Shown here in pieces: positions 1 to 7,319 of a DNA stretch of 64,000 nucleotides (within the stretch, counting starts at the first letter, position 1; each line of letters opens with the position of its first letter). Source of the stretch: an uncultured Flavobacteriaceae bacterium. GTDB lineage: Bacteria > Bacteroidota > Bacteroidia > Flavobacteriales > Flavobacteriaceae. Location of the stretch: contig CANMSA010000015.1 of assembly GCA_947500385.1 (NCBI GenBank), positions 1 to 64,000 of the forward strand. The letters are read 5' to 3'. The translations under genes were made by a program, and so were the position numbers. The notes below the pieces were generated by a model. That model saw only the letters and a program-made list of their open reading frames with translations. It ran no database searches and had not been told where the DNA came from.

Positions 1-539
1 TGGAAAGGTTTCAACTACCTGTCATTCATAGTCTTGGCCTTGAGAAAATTCAAAATAAAAAAGTCTAAATGAGTTCAAGGTTAAGTTTTAGATATACGAT
101 TTGCAGTATTGGGGTACTACATCATATGTACGAACTAAATGGGTAAAAGGATGCTTAGGGCTTTTTATGGCTTATACGCGATTTGCGGCAATCTGTACTA
201 AGTTTTGCACATTCACTGCTGTTGATCGTCATGCAAATAGAATTCCCATGGTCGTTTAAGGCATGGTTTTTAGTATCATCAAAAACTGTCAATAGGGTAA
301 TAATCCCCCCTAACCAAAGGCTGTAGAAAACGAGGAAGTTGCGGTGTTTTTTCATAGTACTACTCAACATAACCGTATATCCAACAGTTTCGTATGCTAA
401 AAATGGTAATCTTTTCCTAAAACTGATCGGCGCTCTTACCGCTCGGCGAACGGAATGCGCTTTTAAACGTTTTTTCATGCTGGATGCAACCCTTACGCCT
501 CCCGTTTGTCTTTAGGATAACTTTAAAAATCAAATAGAA
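1..539. other. Left edge, no confident gene
   Basis: Nothing here is convincingly coding. Frame +1 is open from the window edge to a TGA at 70-72, giving 23 residues rich in hydrophobic and basic amino acids, which could be the C-terminus of a gene outside the window. On the minus strand an open frame at 155-355 (66 codons from an ATG at 353-355) has one hydrophobic stretch after a basic N-terminus, but I recognise no family and see no promoter. The longer in-frame version reaching 478 adds only basic, low-complexity sequence. Confidence 0.4.
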
Positions 540-995
540 ATGATACAAATAAAAAAACTAGTTGTAACGGCCGCGGTGGCCGCATTTTCCGTTGTCGGAC
601 TCCAAGCCCAAGAGTACAAGGTAATCACCAGTGTAGAATCGATCGTTCCCAGCGGTTTGGGACGTTCTCGGATTATCAACGCCCAAGAGGAAAAAGATCA
701 TAAGGAGTATACCAGTGTTCAAACCGAGGAAGACAATACCCGTAACAAATCGAAGCGAAAGGACATTCGGGTCAAGGATTTCGAAGAAACCAAGCTCCTT
801 AATTTCTACAACATTGCCGGTATTCGCTTTCAAAACATTGCGGCCAACGATGCGCTCCTCAGCTCTATGATGAACGATATGGCCGAAGAAGGCTGGGAAC
901 TGGCCTTTGTGACCAGTTCCGTTGAAAGTGATGCCGGTGACGGTGACGGAAAAGGCATCTTTATTACCCGATACGTTTTTAAGAAAAATCCCTAG
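540..995 (+). CDS. Secreted DUF4177-like small protein
   Basis: A 151-residue exported protein. Residues 1-23 form a signal peptide (basic start, hydrophobic core, cleavage near LQAQ/E). The middle is charged and probably disordered. The last 50 residues have the layout of DUF4177: a helix over 'MMNDMAEEGWEL', then two strands ending in 'ITRYVFKK'. In that small family the helix packs on a sheet; no activity is known. The gene stands alone and ends before a hairpin shared with the convergent serine hydrolase gene. No function can be inferred beyond export. The DUF4177 assignment rests on the EEGWEL-type motif only. Confidence 0.75.
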   Translation: MIQIKKLVVTAAVAAFSVVGLQAQEYKVITSVESIVPSGLGRSRIINAQEEKDHKEYTSVQTEEDNTRNKSKRKDIRVKDFEETKLLNFYNIAGIRFQNIAANDALLSSMMNDMAEEGWELAFVTSSVESDAGDGDGKGIFITRYVFKKNP

Positions 996-1018
996 TATAT
1001 TTTTACTCATGGTTGCTG

Positions 1019-1056
1019 AAAAAGGTCCCTCACCATTGCGGTTGCCAGGGACCTTT
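1019..1056. terminator. Bidirectional hairpin between convergent genes
   Basis: The arms AAAGGTCCCT (1021-1030) and AGGGACCTTT (1047-1056) pair perfectly over 10 bp with a 16-nt loop. The arms begin with A and end with T, so the hairpin can serve both the rightward gene ending at 995 and the leftward gene ending at 1072. It has no long U-tract. Confidence 0.6.
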
Positions 1057-1071
1057 GCTATTAGGATGGTA

Positions 1072-2220
1072 CTAGCGGCTTGCTTCGGCCCATTCCCGCA
1101 CCTTGCGCATGGTTTTGGAGAAAATACCGGCACCGTTGGTATCGTTGGTATAATTAACGGCAATGGTGGTATTGTATTCCGGGGAATACACCCAGGCAGT
1201 GCCCCAAAAACCATTGTGCATATATCCGATTCCGTCAAATACGGGAATTTCCCAAAGGCCCATTCGGTAGGCCCTCCCCTCCTCTTTGTTCTTTTTTAAG
1301 GGGCCGGCATCTTTCAGCATTGTCTCCAAGGTACCTTCTTGTGCATAAATACCACCATTGAACAATGCGTTGAAAAAGACGGTGAGGTCCATCGTGGTGG
1401 AAGAAAGGCCTCCCCCGCCGTAGAGATCTACCGAATTGTCCCAGTCCGTGGCATCGATTTCGCCCATATACCGCCGTACCGAGCCAGGGATGCCTTCCGG
1501 ACGTTCTTCCAGGCTTTCCAGCCAAGTATGGTCAAGTGCTAAGCCTTTGTAATCTAATACGGTACGCATGGCTATTGCCAGTGGTTGTTCAGTTACTTTT
1601 TCAATAATGGCCCCCAATAAAATATACCCGGTATCGCTATAGCCGTACACTTTGCCCGGCTTTCCCAACGGCTTCCCATGGTCCATTGCAAATTGCAATT
1701 GCTCCGTACGCGTCCACCGCTTATGCGGGTCTTTTTTTGCTTCTTCGATATAATCCTCAGAGCCCATGGCATAGTCGAACAAACTGCTGCGGTGCCACAA
1801 ACACTGTTCAATGGTAATGACATCGGGGTCATAACGATCTGCCCTTAACATCTGCTGGTATTCCGTTGATATATAGTTGGAAATGGGGTCTTTGACCGAT
1901 AGTTTCCCCTGTTCCTGCAGCCGTAATATGGTAGTAGCTACAAACGATTTGGTGATACTCGCGATACGAAAGGGTTGGTCGGCCTGCAACACCTGGTCTT
2001 TGGTGGTGCTGTCATAACCGGAAGCCCCCGTCCACGAAATACCCAAATCAGGCGCAATGACGGCCATAGACACGCCGGCGAGTGCCAAACTATCATCGGA
2101 GACCACTTCTTCTAAAATTGTTTGAAAAGCAATGGATACCTCCGCCTGGTTGGGGAGTCGTTGGGCGGATATACTCCCTGCCATCAGCAAGGAAAAAAGA
2201 AGTGTTTTGATAATATGCAT
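1072..2220 (-). CDS. Secreted serine beta-lactamase/DD-peptidase-like hydrolase
   Basis: A 382-residue member of the class C beta-lactamase/esterase superfamily (peptidase S12 fold). The start at 2220 gives a typical signal peptide (cleavage after SISAQ, about residue 20); upstream in-frame codons are not signal-like. The catalytic SxxK is S88-I-T-K91 in 'ASITKSF'. The second motif is Y194-S-D196, with D in place of the commoner N of YxN, as in many esterase-type members. A late 'MHNGFWG' segment sits where the KTG/HxG strand is expected. True beta-lactamase activity is unlikely to be the main role; peptide or ester hydrolysis in the periplasm is more plausible. It lies 61 nt downstream of a co-directional AraC gene that may control it. 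Confidence 0.85.
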   Translation of the reverse strand: MHIIKTLLFSLLMAGSISAQRLPNQAEVSIAFQTILEEVVSDDSLALAGVSMAVIAPDLGISWTGASGYDSTTKDQVLQADQPFRIASITKSFVATTILRLQEQGKLSVKDPISNYISTEYQQMLRADRYDPDVITIEQCLWHRSSLFDYAMGSEDYIEEAKKDPHKRWTRTEQLQFAMDHGKPLGKPGKVYGYSDTGYILLGAIIEKVTEQPLAIAMRTVLDYKGLALDHTWLESLEERPEGIPGSVRRYMGEIDATDWDNSVDLYGGGGLSSTTMDLTVFFNALFNGGIYAQEGTLETMLKDAGPLKKNKEEGRAYRMGLWEIPVFDGIGYMHNGFWGTAWVYSPEYNTTIAVNYTNDTNGAGIFSKTMRKVREWAEASR

Positions 2221-2281
2221 CGGTATTTTTTTTACAAAGATGCCGCTTTTGCAAATGGGGCCATTGTAAAAATTCACCATA

Positions 2282-3085
2282 TTATGAATGGGGACGAAAA
2301 CCGACAAAAGACGGGACTTCCAAGAGTTGTGCCGGGGTAACCCCTGTGTATTTTTTGATTTCTTTGATAAAATGGGGCTGATCAAAATACCCGTATTCAG
2401 ATACATATTGCAGCCAATCGGTCGAACGGCTTAGACAGATTTCCTGAACGGCGCGCTTGCACCGTCTAAGGGATTGGAAGCGCTTGGGGCTCAAACCCGT
2501 ATCTTTTTTAAAATATCGTTCCAAGGTGGAATAGGAATAGTTGGTATGCCGGCGTATTTCCCTTAAATCGAAGGTGGGACTCACCGTTTCGGCCAGATCG
2601 ACCATAAACCCTTCACGGTGGCTGGCGTATCGCTGCTGCAACCACTCATCCAAGGCGGTTGCAATCTCCGGGCCGGGAAGTGGCCGTATATACCGTGCCA
2701 GCCTATCGATGTCCTCACCGAATACTGCGCTGGCCGGGAGCACCGAATTGCGGATCAATGCTTCTGCCTTGGTCGTAACGAAGGGTAAAAGCGATGACAA
2801 TCCCTTGGGTTTGAACTTCACCAATACGAACGAATTGATACCACTTAAATCTACTTCTACCCGCGAATGGATAAAGCTGTAGAGAAAGCTGCGTTCAATT
2901 TTTTGTCGTTTGCCTTGATAGGTGGCATGGTAATGCCCATCGAGCACCAGAATCAAATCGGGGGTAATCCCGGGAAAGGCCACTAAATTTTGTCCCTTGT
3001 CGAACAAAACGGCCCCATCCTTGACCACCCAGTAATGGTCGATGTTTTTTTGTAAGCCGGCCGTATTCCCTGGGGTGAAAAGCAT
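2282..3085 (-). CDS. AraC-family transcriptional regulator
   Basis: A 267-residue one-component regulator. Residues 1 to about 150 form a beta-rich sensing region of the type often labelled DUF6597. Residues 165-260 hold the two helix-turn-helix units of the AraC/XylS domain, with 'TLERYFKKDTGLSPKRFQSL' in the first and 'GYFDQPHFIKEIKKYTGVTPAQ' pattern residues in the second. It is transcribed with the serine hydrolase gene that follows 61 nt downstream. The ligand is unknown. The family assignment is firm because of the C-terminal 'GYFDQPHF...GVTP' signature. Confidence 0.9.
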   Translation of the reverse strand: MLFTPGNTAGLQKNIDHYWVVKDGAVLFDKGQNLVAFPGITPDLILVLDGHYHATYQGKRQKIERSFLYSFIHSRVEVDLSGINSFVLVKFKPKGLSSLLPFVTTKAEALIRNSVLPASAVFGEDIDRLARYIRPLPGPEIATALDEWLQQRYASHREGFMVDLAETVSPTFDLREIRRHTNYSYSTLERYFKKDTGLSPKRFQSLRRCKRAVQEICLSRSTDWLQYVSEYGYFDQPHFIKEIKKYTGVTPAQLLEVPSFVGFRPHS

Positions 3086-3230
3086 TTTAATCGTGGTTTT
3101 CTATAAGACGACAAAAAAGGAGGGTTGTTACAAAATGCTTGGCGCCCGTACGTCTCCTCTTTAGGATCAAGCGACTTCGATTTCAAAAAAAACTTTGTGC
3201 CATTATAGCACCTGTAGATATGCCATCATA

Positions 3231-4160
3231 CTATTTGCGCATACTACGCCACATAGGAAGGGAAGAAGACGAAATGGGCAAAGGCAGACCGCGGACCTTT
3301 GATTTCTTACGGCCGCTGAAACGGAACATCCCTAAGAAACTACTTATAAAAATAACCCCGATCCCAACCCATGTATGAAGGCCCATGGTCTCGCTCCAAA
3401 GGCCGGCCCCGAAACAGACGGCCCAAATTAATTGGGTGGAGCTTACCAGGCCAACGGTTCCGGCATTCAATACCGCATATGCTTTGGTCATAAAAAATTG
3501 CGTCAGCAATCCTGTCCCTGCAATGATCAAGAGCGATAGTAGCAACGAACCGCTTGCCGGCGTTTTCCAAAGGAAAGGCATAAAGCAACCCAAGATAATC
3601 GCAGCCATTCCAAAAAAACATAGGATGATTTTTTCACATGATTCGGTAGCCGTTAACTTCTTGACGACAATATCGCTAACGGCGGCAATGGCAATCCCCA
3701 AAACGATCATAAGAAGGAACAATCCCTCGGAATTTAAATCGGGACGCACCATGATCAACGCGCCCACAATGGCAAGCAGCGCGGCCACCACTTTGGTAGG
3801 ACCCGCTTTTTCTTTAAGGAACATATAACCAAAAACAATCATTAAAAACGGATACAAACGACCTAAAACCACATAGTCTACAAAATTTACCTTGGGGATG
3901 GCATAGTAAAAAGAAAAGATGGCAACAAGGCCCAACACCGCTCTAAGCAAGTGTTTTCTCCATGGTGTCGTGGTCCACTTCAAACCGCCTTCTTTTTTGA
4001 TTACAATGGGTAACATAATCAAAAAACCTACCAAAAAGCGAATAAAGAGTAGCTGTGCCGTGGGAATCTCTTGGTCGACCCATTTGACCACTACCCCGGT
4101 AAATACCATGAAAAAATTGGCTAACAGGCCAAAACCGAAACCGAGTATTTTATTTCTCAT
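3231..4160 (-). CDS. EamA/DMT-superfamily transporter (second tandem copy)
   Basis: A 309-residue integral membrane protein with ten hydrophobic segments arranged as two EamA repeats, the standard build of drug/metabolite transporters. The N-terminal repeat carries the family motif region 'LLFIRFLVGF'; the second repeat follows 'IAIAAVSDIVVKKL'. It is similar along its whole length to the next gene upstream (4348-5301), so the pair arose by tandem duplication. The last 20 residues are a hydrophilic, proline/serine-rich tail absent from the paralogue. The substrate cannot be predicted. A hairpin lies directly upstream of the start codon. Confidence 0.88.
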   Translation of the reverse strand: MRNKILGFGFGLLANFFMVFTGVVVKWVDQEIPTAQLLFIRFLVGFLIMLPIVIKKEGGLKWTTTPWRKHLLRAVLGLVAIFSFYYAIPKVNFVDYVVLGRLYPFLMIVFGYMFLKEKAGPTKVVAALLAIVGALIMVRPDLNSEGLFLLMIVLGIAIAAVSDIVVKKLTATESCEKIILCFFGMAAIILGCFMPFLWKTPASGSLLLSLLIIAGTGLLTQFFMTKAYAVLNAGTVGLVSSTQLIWAVCFGAGLWSETMGLHTWVGIGVIFISSFLGMFRFSGRKKSKVRGLPLPISSSSLPMWRSMRK

Positions 4161-4175
4161 AATTTTACGTATTGC

Positions 4176-4196
4176 GATAGGGGTTTTTCCCCTATC
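4176..4196. promoter_or_regulatory. Perfect hairpin in the leader of the EamA gene
   Basis: GATAGGGG (4176-4183), loop TTTTT, CCCCTATC (4189-4196): an 8-bp perfect stem ending 15 nt before the ATG at 4160. Read leftward the loop is AAAAA. It could be a terminator for the upstream copy, an operator, or a leader structure that limits ribosome access. Position suggests a leader element; function is inferred. Confidence 0.4.
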
Positions 4197-4347
4197 AATT
4201 GTTTGTTAAAAAAGTGTATTGGAATGGACTTATACAGGAAATGCGATTCGGGGCTTGCGTTGCCCTTTGTGAATGCTTTACTAGGGCAAAGGGTTCCGAG
4301 GGGTTTGAGCAGGTTGGTTTCAAGTGGCTGCTTCCCGTAGCCTCCCC

Positions 4348-5301
4348 TTAATACAGGTTTGAAAACTTCCGTAGGGTAAGTTGCTGGTTAATATTAATGG
4401 GCGTTTGCAAGGATGACAAGCGATTGCCATGGACTTTCGGTTTCTTAAAGATCGAAAAGTTGAGGATGCCTAAAAATGTGCTTAAGACAATCACGAACAG
4501 TCCCAACCATGCCTGATAGTCCATTGTTTCATGCCATATACCTGCACCAAAAGCTACGGCCCAAATCAACTGACTCGAACTGATTACACCGACCGTCCCG
4601 GCATTTAAAAGCGTATAGGCCTTGGTAACAAAATACTGCGATAGTGTTCCTGAAACACCCACAACAAGCAGAGGCCATACCAGCGAACTGGTGGTCGGAG
4701 TCACCCAAAAAAATGGCATAAGGAAGGCTAGCAGTACCGCCCCGATTCCAAAAAAACAAAGGATGATTTTTTCACAAGATTCTGACCGGGTCAATTGCTT
4801 CACGACCACATCGCCCAGCGCGGACACAAAGACCCCGAAAACGATCATTAGTATATACAGTGGCGGGGAACTCAAATCTGGTTTCACCGCGAGTGCCGAC
4901 CCAACTACCGCGAGCACAGCCGCCAGTATTTTGTTTGCGCTTGCTTTTTCTTTTAACAGCAATAAGCTACAGCCAAGGATAATGAATGGATACAAACGCC
5001 CCAAAACGACATAGTCGATAAAGCTTACCTCGGCAATCGCATAATAGCAAGAAACCATGGCCGTTAAACCCAATACCGTTCTAAGGAGATGTTTGGACCA
5101 GGGGGAGGTAGACAGTTGCAGTCCCCCTTCTTTTTTAAGCACGATCGGCAATAGAAATACGAAACCGAACAAAAAACGAATGAACAGGAGCTGTACCGTT
5201 GGGATTTCATGCCCCACCCATTTCACCGCTACTCCCGTAAACACTCCGAAAAAACTGGCTAAAATGCCAAAACTAAAACCAACGACTGCTATTTTTTTCA
5301 T
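4348..5301 (-). CDS. EamA/DMT-superfamily transporter (first tandem copy)
   Basis: A 317-residue membrane protein with ten hydrophobic helices in two EamA repeats. Blocks such as 'FTGV.VKWV..EIPT.QLLFIRFL', 'DYVVLGRLYPF' and 'ESCEKIILCFFG' are shared with the neighbour at 3231-4160. DMT transporters of this type usually export amino acids or metabolites across the inner membrane, but neither copy has residues that reveal the substrate. About 190 nt separate the two copies, so independent expression is possible. The C-terminus (20-25 residues) is hydrophilic and diverges from the paralogue. Confidence 0.88.
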   Translation of the reverse strand: MKKIAVVGFSFGILASFFGVFTGVAVKWVGHEIPTVQLLFIRFLFGFVFLLPIVLKKEGGLQLSTSPWSKHLLRTVLGLTAMVSCYYAIAEVSFIDYVVLGRLYPFIILGCSLLLLKEKASANKILAAVLAVVGSALAVKPDLSSPPLYILMIVFGVFVSALGDVVVKQLTRSESCEKIILCFFGIGAVLLAFLMPFFWVTPTTSSLVWPLLVVGVSGTLSQYFVTKAYTLLNAGTVGVISSSQLIWAVAFGAGIWHETMDYQAWLGLFVIVLSTFLGILNFSIFKKPKVHGNRLSSLQTPININQQLTLRKFSNLY

Positions 5302-5441
5302 AGTAGTACGTCGGTCAAAACCGCTTTTGCCCCCAATTTACAGCCTGTTAAAAAATTTAAAACAGGCGGTCGCTCAAAGCGTTGGAAGTACGAACGGTAT
5401 TAGCGGAGCCCCGCGTTATTCCCGATGTGCTAGGTATACAC

Positions 5442-6209
5442 TTATTGTCCGGAGAGTTTCTTTTGGTATTTACTCTGAATGATATCGATGACCACCAGTA
5501 CTACGATGACAAAGTAAAACGTGGTCTTGCTCATGGGGGTCACTTCGTTTCCAAAGAGCTTTAAGTGGGCCAAATGTCCGCCTTCAGAAAGCAACATGAT
5601 CCCAACGATAAAGAGGATAAACAATCCCAAGACCTCGTACATACGGTTCTTTTTTAAGAACTCGGTCACCCGGCCCGAAAGCCAGATCATCAACAATCCC
5701 CCAATAACGATGGCGGTCGCCATGACCCAAAATACATTGGTCAAGGCCATTGCACTTAAAATGGAGTCAAAGGAAAAGACGATGTTCATAATTACAATGG
5801 AAAAGATGATCATGTTGATACTCTTTTTCTTCACTTCCGTATCGGCATGTTCCTCTTCAAGTCTTAACATATGCCAAATCTCCTTTACAGCGGTATACAT
5901 GATGAAGACCCCTCCCGCCAACACAATAAGGCTATGCACATTAAAGCTCCCCTCGAGTACGTCGGTAAAGTGAAAGCCGAACCAGGGTTCTTGAAAATAG
6001 GCGATGACCCGGATCAGGACAAAAAGCAATACGATCCGCAGTACAATGGCCATGCCGATACCTAGGGTACGTACCCGCTTTTGTTCGGCTTCAGGGGCGC
6101 GTTTCGATTCAAGGGAGATATACAGTAGGTTGTCAAGGCCCAAAACGGCCTGCAACAAAGTCAACATACAAAGGGTAATCAGGTTATCGAGGGTAAAAAG
6201 GCTTTCCAT
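5442..6209 (-). CDS. TerC-family integral membrane protein
   Basis: A 255-residue membrane protein with about seven hydrophobic helices. It has the TerC signature acidic helices: 'GLDNLLY' near residue 25 and 'SFDSILSAMAL' near residue 147, where Asp and Asn are thought to bind a metal. The family is linked to metal (manganese) efflux and tellurium resistance. A charged loop with 'LEEEHADTEVKKK' separates the halves. A second TerC protein of the longer Alx type is encoded at 11378-12316. No partner ter genes are nearby, so a housekeeping metal-homeostasis role is more likely than tellurite resistance. Confidence 0.85.
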   Translation of the reverse strand: MESLFTLDNLITLCMLTLLQAVLGLDNLLYISLESKRAPEAEQKRVRTLGIGMAIVLRIVLLFVLIRVIAYFQEPWFGFHFTDVLEGSFNVHSLIVLAGGVFIMYTAVKEIWHMLRLEEEHADTEVKKKSINMIIFSIVIMNIVFSFDSILSAMALTNVFWVMATAIVIGGLLMIWLSGRVTEFLKKNRMYEVLGLFILFIVGIMLLSEGGHLAHLKLFGNEVTPMSKTTFYFVIVVLVVIDIIQSKYQKKLSGQ

Positions 6210-6348
6210 GAAATGAGCGATGGTTTGGAGGGTTATGGGATTCTAGACAATTCGTTAGGTAAAATGAGCGCTTGCACACGGTTGTGTTGCAAAGGTAAGC
6301 ACTCCCAAGGGAAAGGCAAATTCCAAGCAATACCAAACGATTCGCTAT

Positions 6349-6654
6349 TTAGGTCCTTGCCCGCATTTTTGCCTTACGCTTTTGCAATTGACGCTCCAAA
6401 TCATCGACCGATTTGGCGATGGCCGCTTCAAAGGAGGCAAAACTTGCTTCTGCAAACAGCCTTGGCCCGGGGGCGCTAAGGCGTATGTTGCAGATCATTC
6501 CAGTAGCTGCTTCCGAAGTATTTTCGGTCTTAAAAAAAACATCGGCACGTACGATCCAGTCATATTTATCGAAGAGTTTTTCAATTTTTTTGGCCGCTAA
6601 TATTTCAAGGCGGTTGCTGGCCTTTACACCATCGTATTCGAAGTTAATGTTCAT
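6349..6654 (-). CDS. hpf: Short ribosome hibernation promoting factor (HPF/RaiA family)
   Basis: A 101-residue protein of the S30AE family. It starts with the family's first strand ('MNINFEYDGVKAS'), then the helix 'LEILAAKKIEKLFDKYDW', and ends in a basic tail 'KRKAKMRART'. Length matches the short HPF/YfiA type rather than long HPF. Such proteins bind the 30S subunit near the mRNA/tRNA channel and stabilise idle or dimerised ribosomes in stationary phase. The gene stands alone, 140 nt from the TerC gene. The basic helix residues expected for 16S contact are present; the dimerisation domain of long HPF is absent. Confidence 0.88.
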   Translation of the reverse strand: MNINFEYDGVKASNRLEILAAKKIEKLFDKYDWIVRADVFFKTENTSEAATGMICNIRLSAPGPRLFAEASFASFEAAIAKSVDDLERQLQKRKAKMRART

Positions 6655-6741
6655 AAGGGAAAGTTGTTGTTAACATGCTTTAAATTAAGTCGTAGGATTG
6701 GGACTACCAAATAAAAATGCCCTTCCAAATCTTAATTAACA

Positions 6742-6795
6742 ATGAAGAAAACGTTAAAGTGCTTATTCTTAGCGCTTACCGCTACCTTGGTGTAG
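6742..6795 (+). pseudogene. Orphan signal-peptide-like ORF (17 codons)
   Basis: ATG at 6742 followed by 17 codons encoding a basic start and a hydrophobic run (MKKTLKCLFLALTATLV), then TAG. This is exactly the shape of an export signal with nothing after it. No in-frame continuation after the stop looks like a mature domain. It may be the remnant of a lost secreted protein or simply chance. Confidence 0.3.
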
Positions 6796-6855
6796 GAAAA
6801 TTTTGTAACTTAATGCAGCCTACAATGTTATCTACAACCCTAAATGCCATTTTCT

Positions 6856-7197
6856 ATGAACAAATTACACCTTTCGACCCCTTCCACCCAACAAGAAGTT
6901 GATGAAAATACCTTGATATTAAAACTAGAGCGACACCAAAGAGCGCTACAGCAATTACAAAATAAACTGAACTCCTATATCTGCGAACCTAAAACCTATA
7001 GTCTGTACGAACGCATGGAAGTGCTCAAATGGGAACTTGAAAAACTGCGATCGGACAATGCGACCATCATTGCCAATGTTAAAAGTCATACCCGTACCAT
7101 GAACAATTATGTAGAACGTATTAAAAACCAGTTCCTTGAATTCAACAGCATGCAAAAAGGTGTTGAAGACTACATAGAAGGGGCAAGAAATTGCTGA
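6856..7197 (+). CDS. Small coiled-coil cytoplasmic protein, unknown
   Basis: A 113-residue protein from the ATG at 6856; an upstream ATG at 6844 would add four residues. I do not recognise a family. The sequence is almost all helix: residues 15-45 and 55-100 have heptad-like spacing of Leu/Ile and many charged residues, so one or two coiled coils are likely. There is no signal peptide or membrane segment. The gene is followed by a strong intrinsic terminator, which supports it being a real monocistronic unit. Confidence 0.65.
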   Translation: MNKLHLSTPSTQQEVDENTLILKLERHQRALQQLQNKLNSYICEPKTYSLYERMEVLKWELEKLRSDNATIIANVKSHTRTMNNYVERIKNQFLEFNSMQKGVEDYIEGARNC

Positions 7198-7221
7198 AGT
7201 CCATCGAGGACTTTTATGGAA

Positions 7222-7256
7222 AACATCCGTAGCGTGGGGCGACGGATGTTTTTTTT
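7222..7256 (+). terminator. Rho-independent terminator
   Basis: Arms AACATCCGT (7222-7230) and ACGGATGTT (7242-7250) form a perfect 9-bp stem with an 11-nt loop, followed by a run of T through 7256. It ends the coiled-coil gene transcript. Confidence 0.85.
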
Positions 7257-7319
7257 GGCTTTGTTCCAAGGTACCTCTCTAGGATTCAAGTTCAAAAAAT
7301 CAGTATGGGAAATACTCCT

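Noticed and set aside
558-1238. Long minus-strand ORF of 226 codons overlapping the secreted DUF4177-like gene
   Set aside because: It is the shadow of the plus-strand gene at 540-995 and the gene ending at 1072; no recognisable motif, odd composition.
1072-2220. Acquired antibiotic-resistance beta-lactamase
   Set aside because: YSD instead of YxN, esterase-like context and an AraC neighbour rather than an ampR; more likely a peptidase or esterase.
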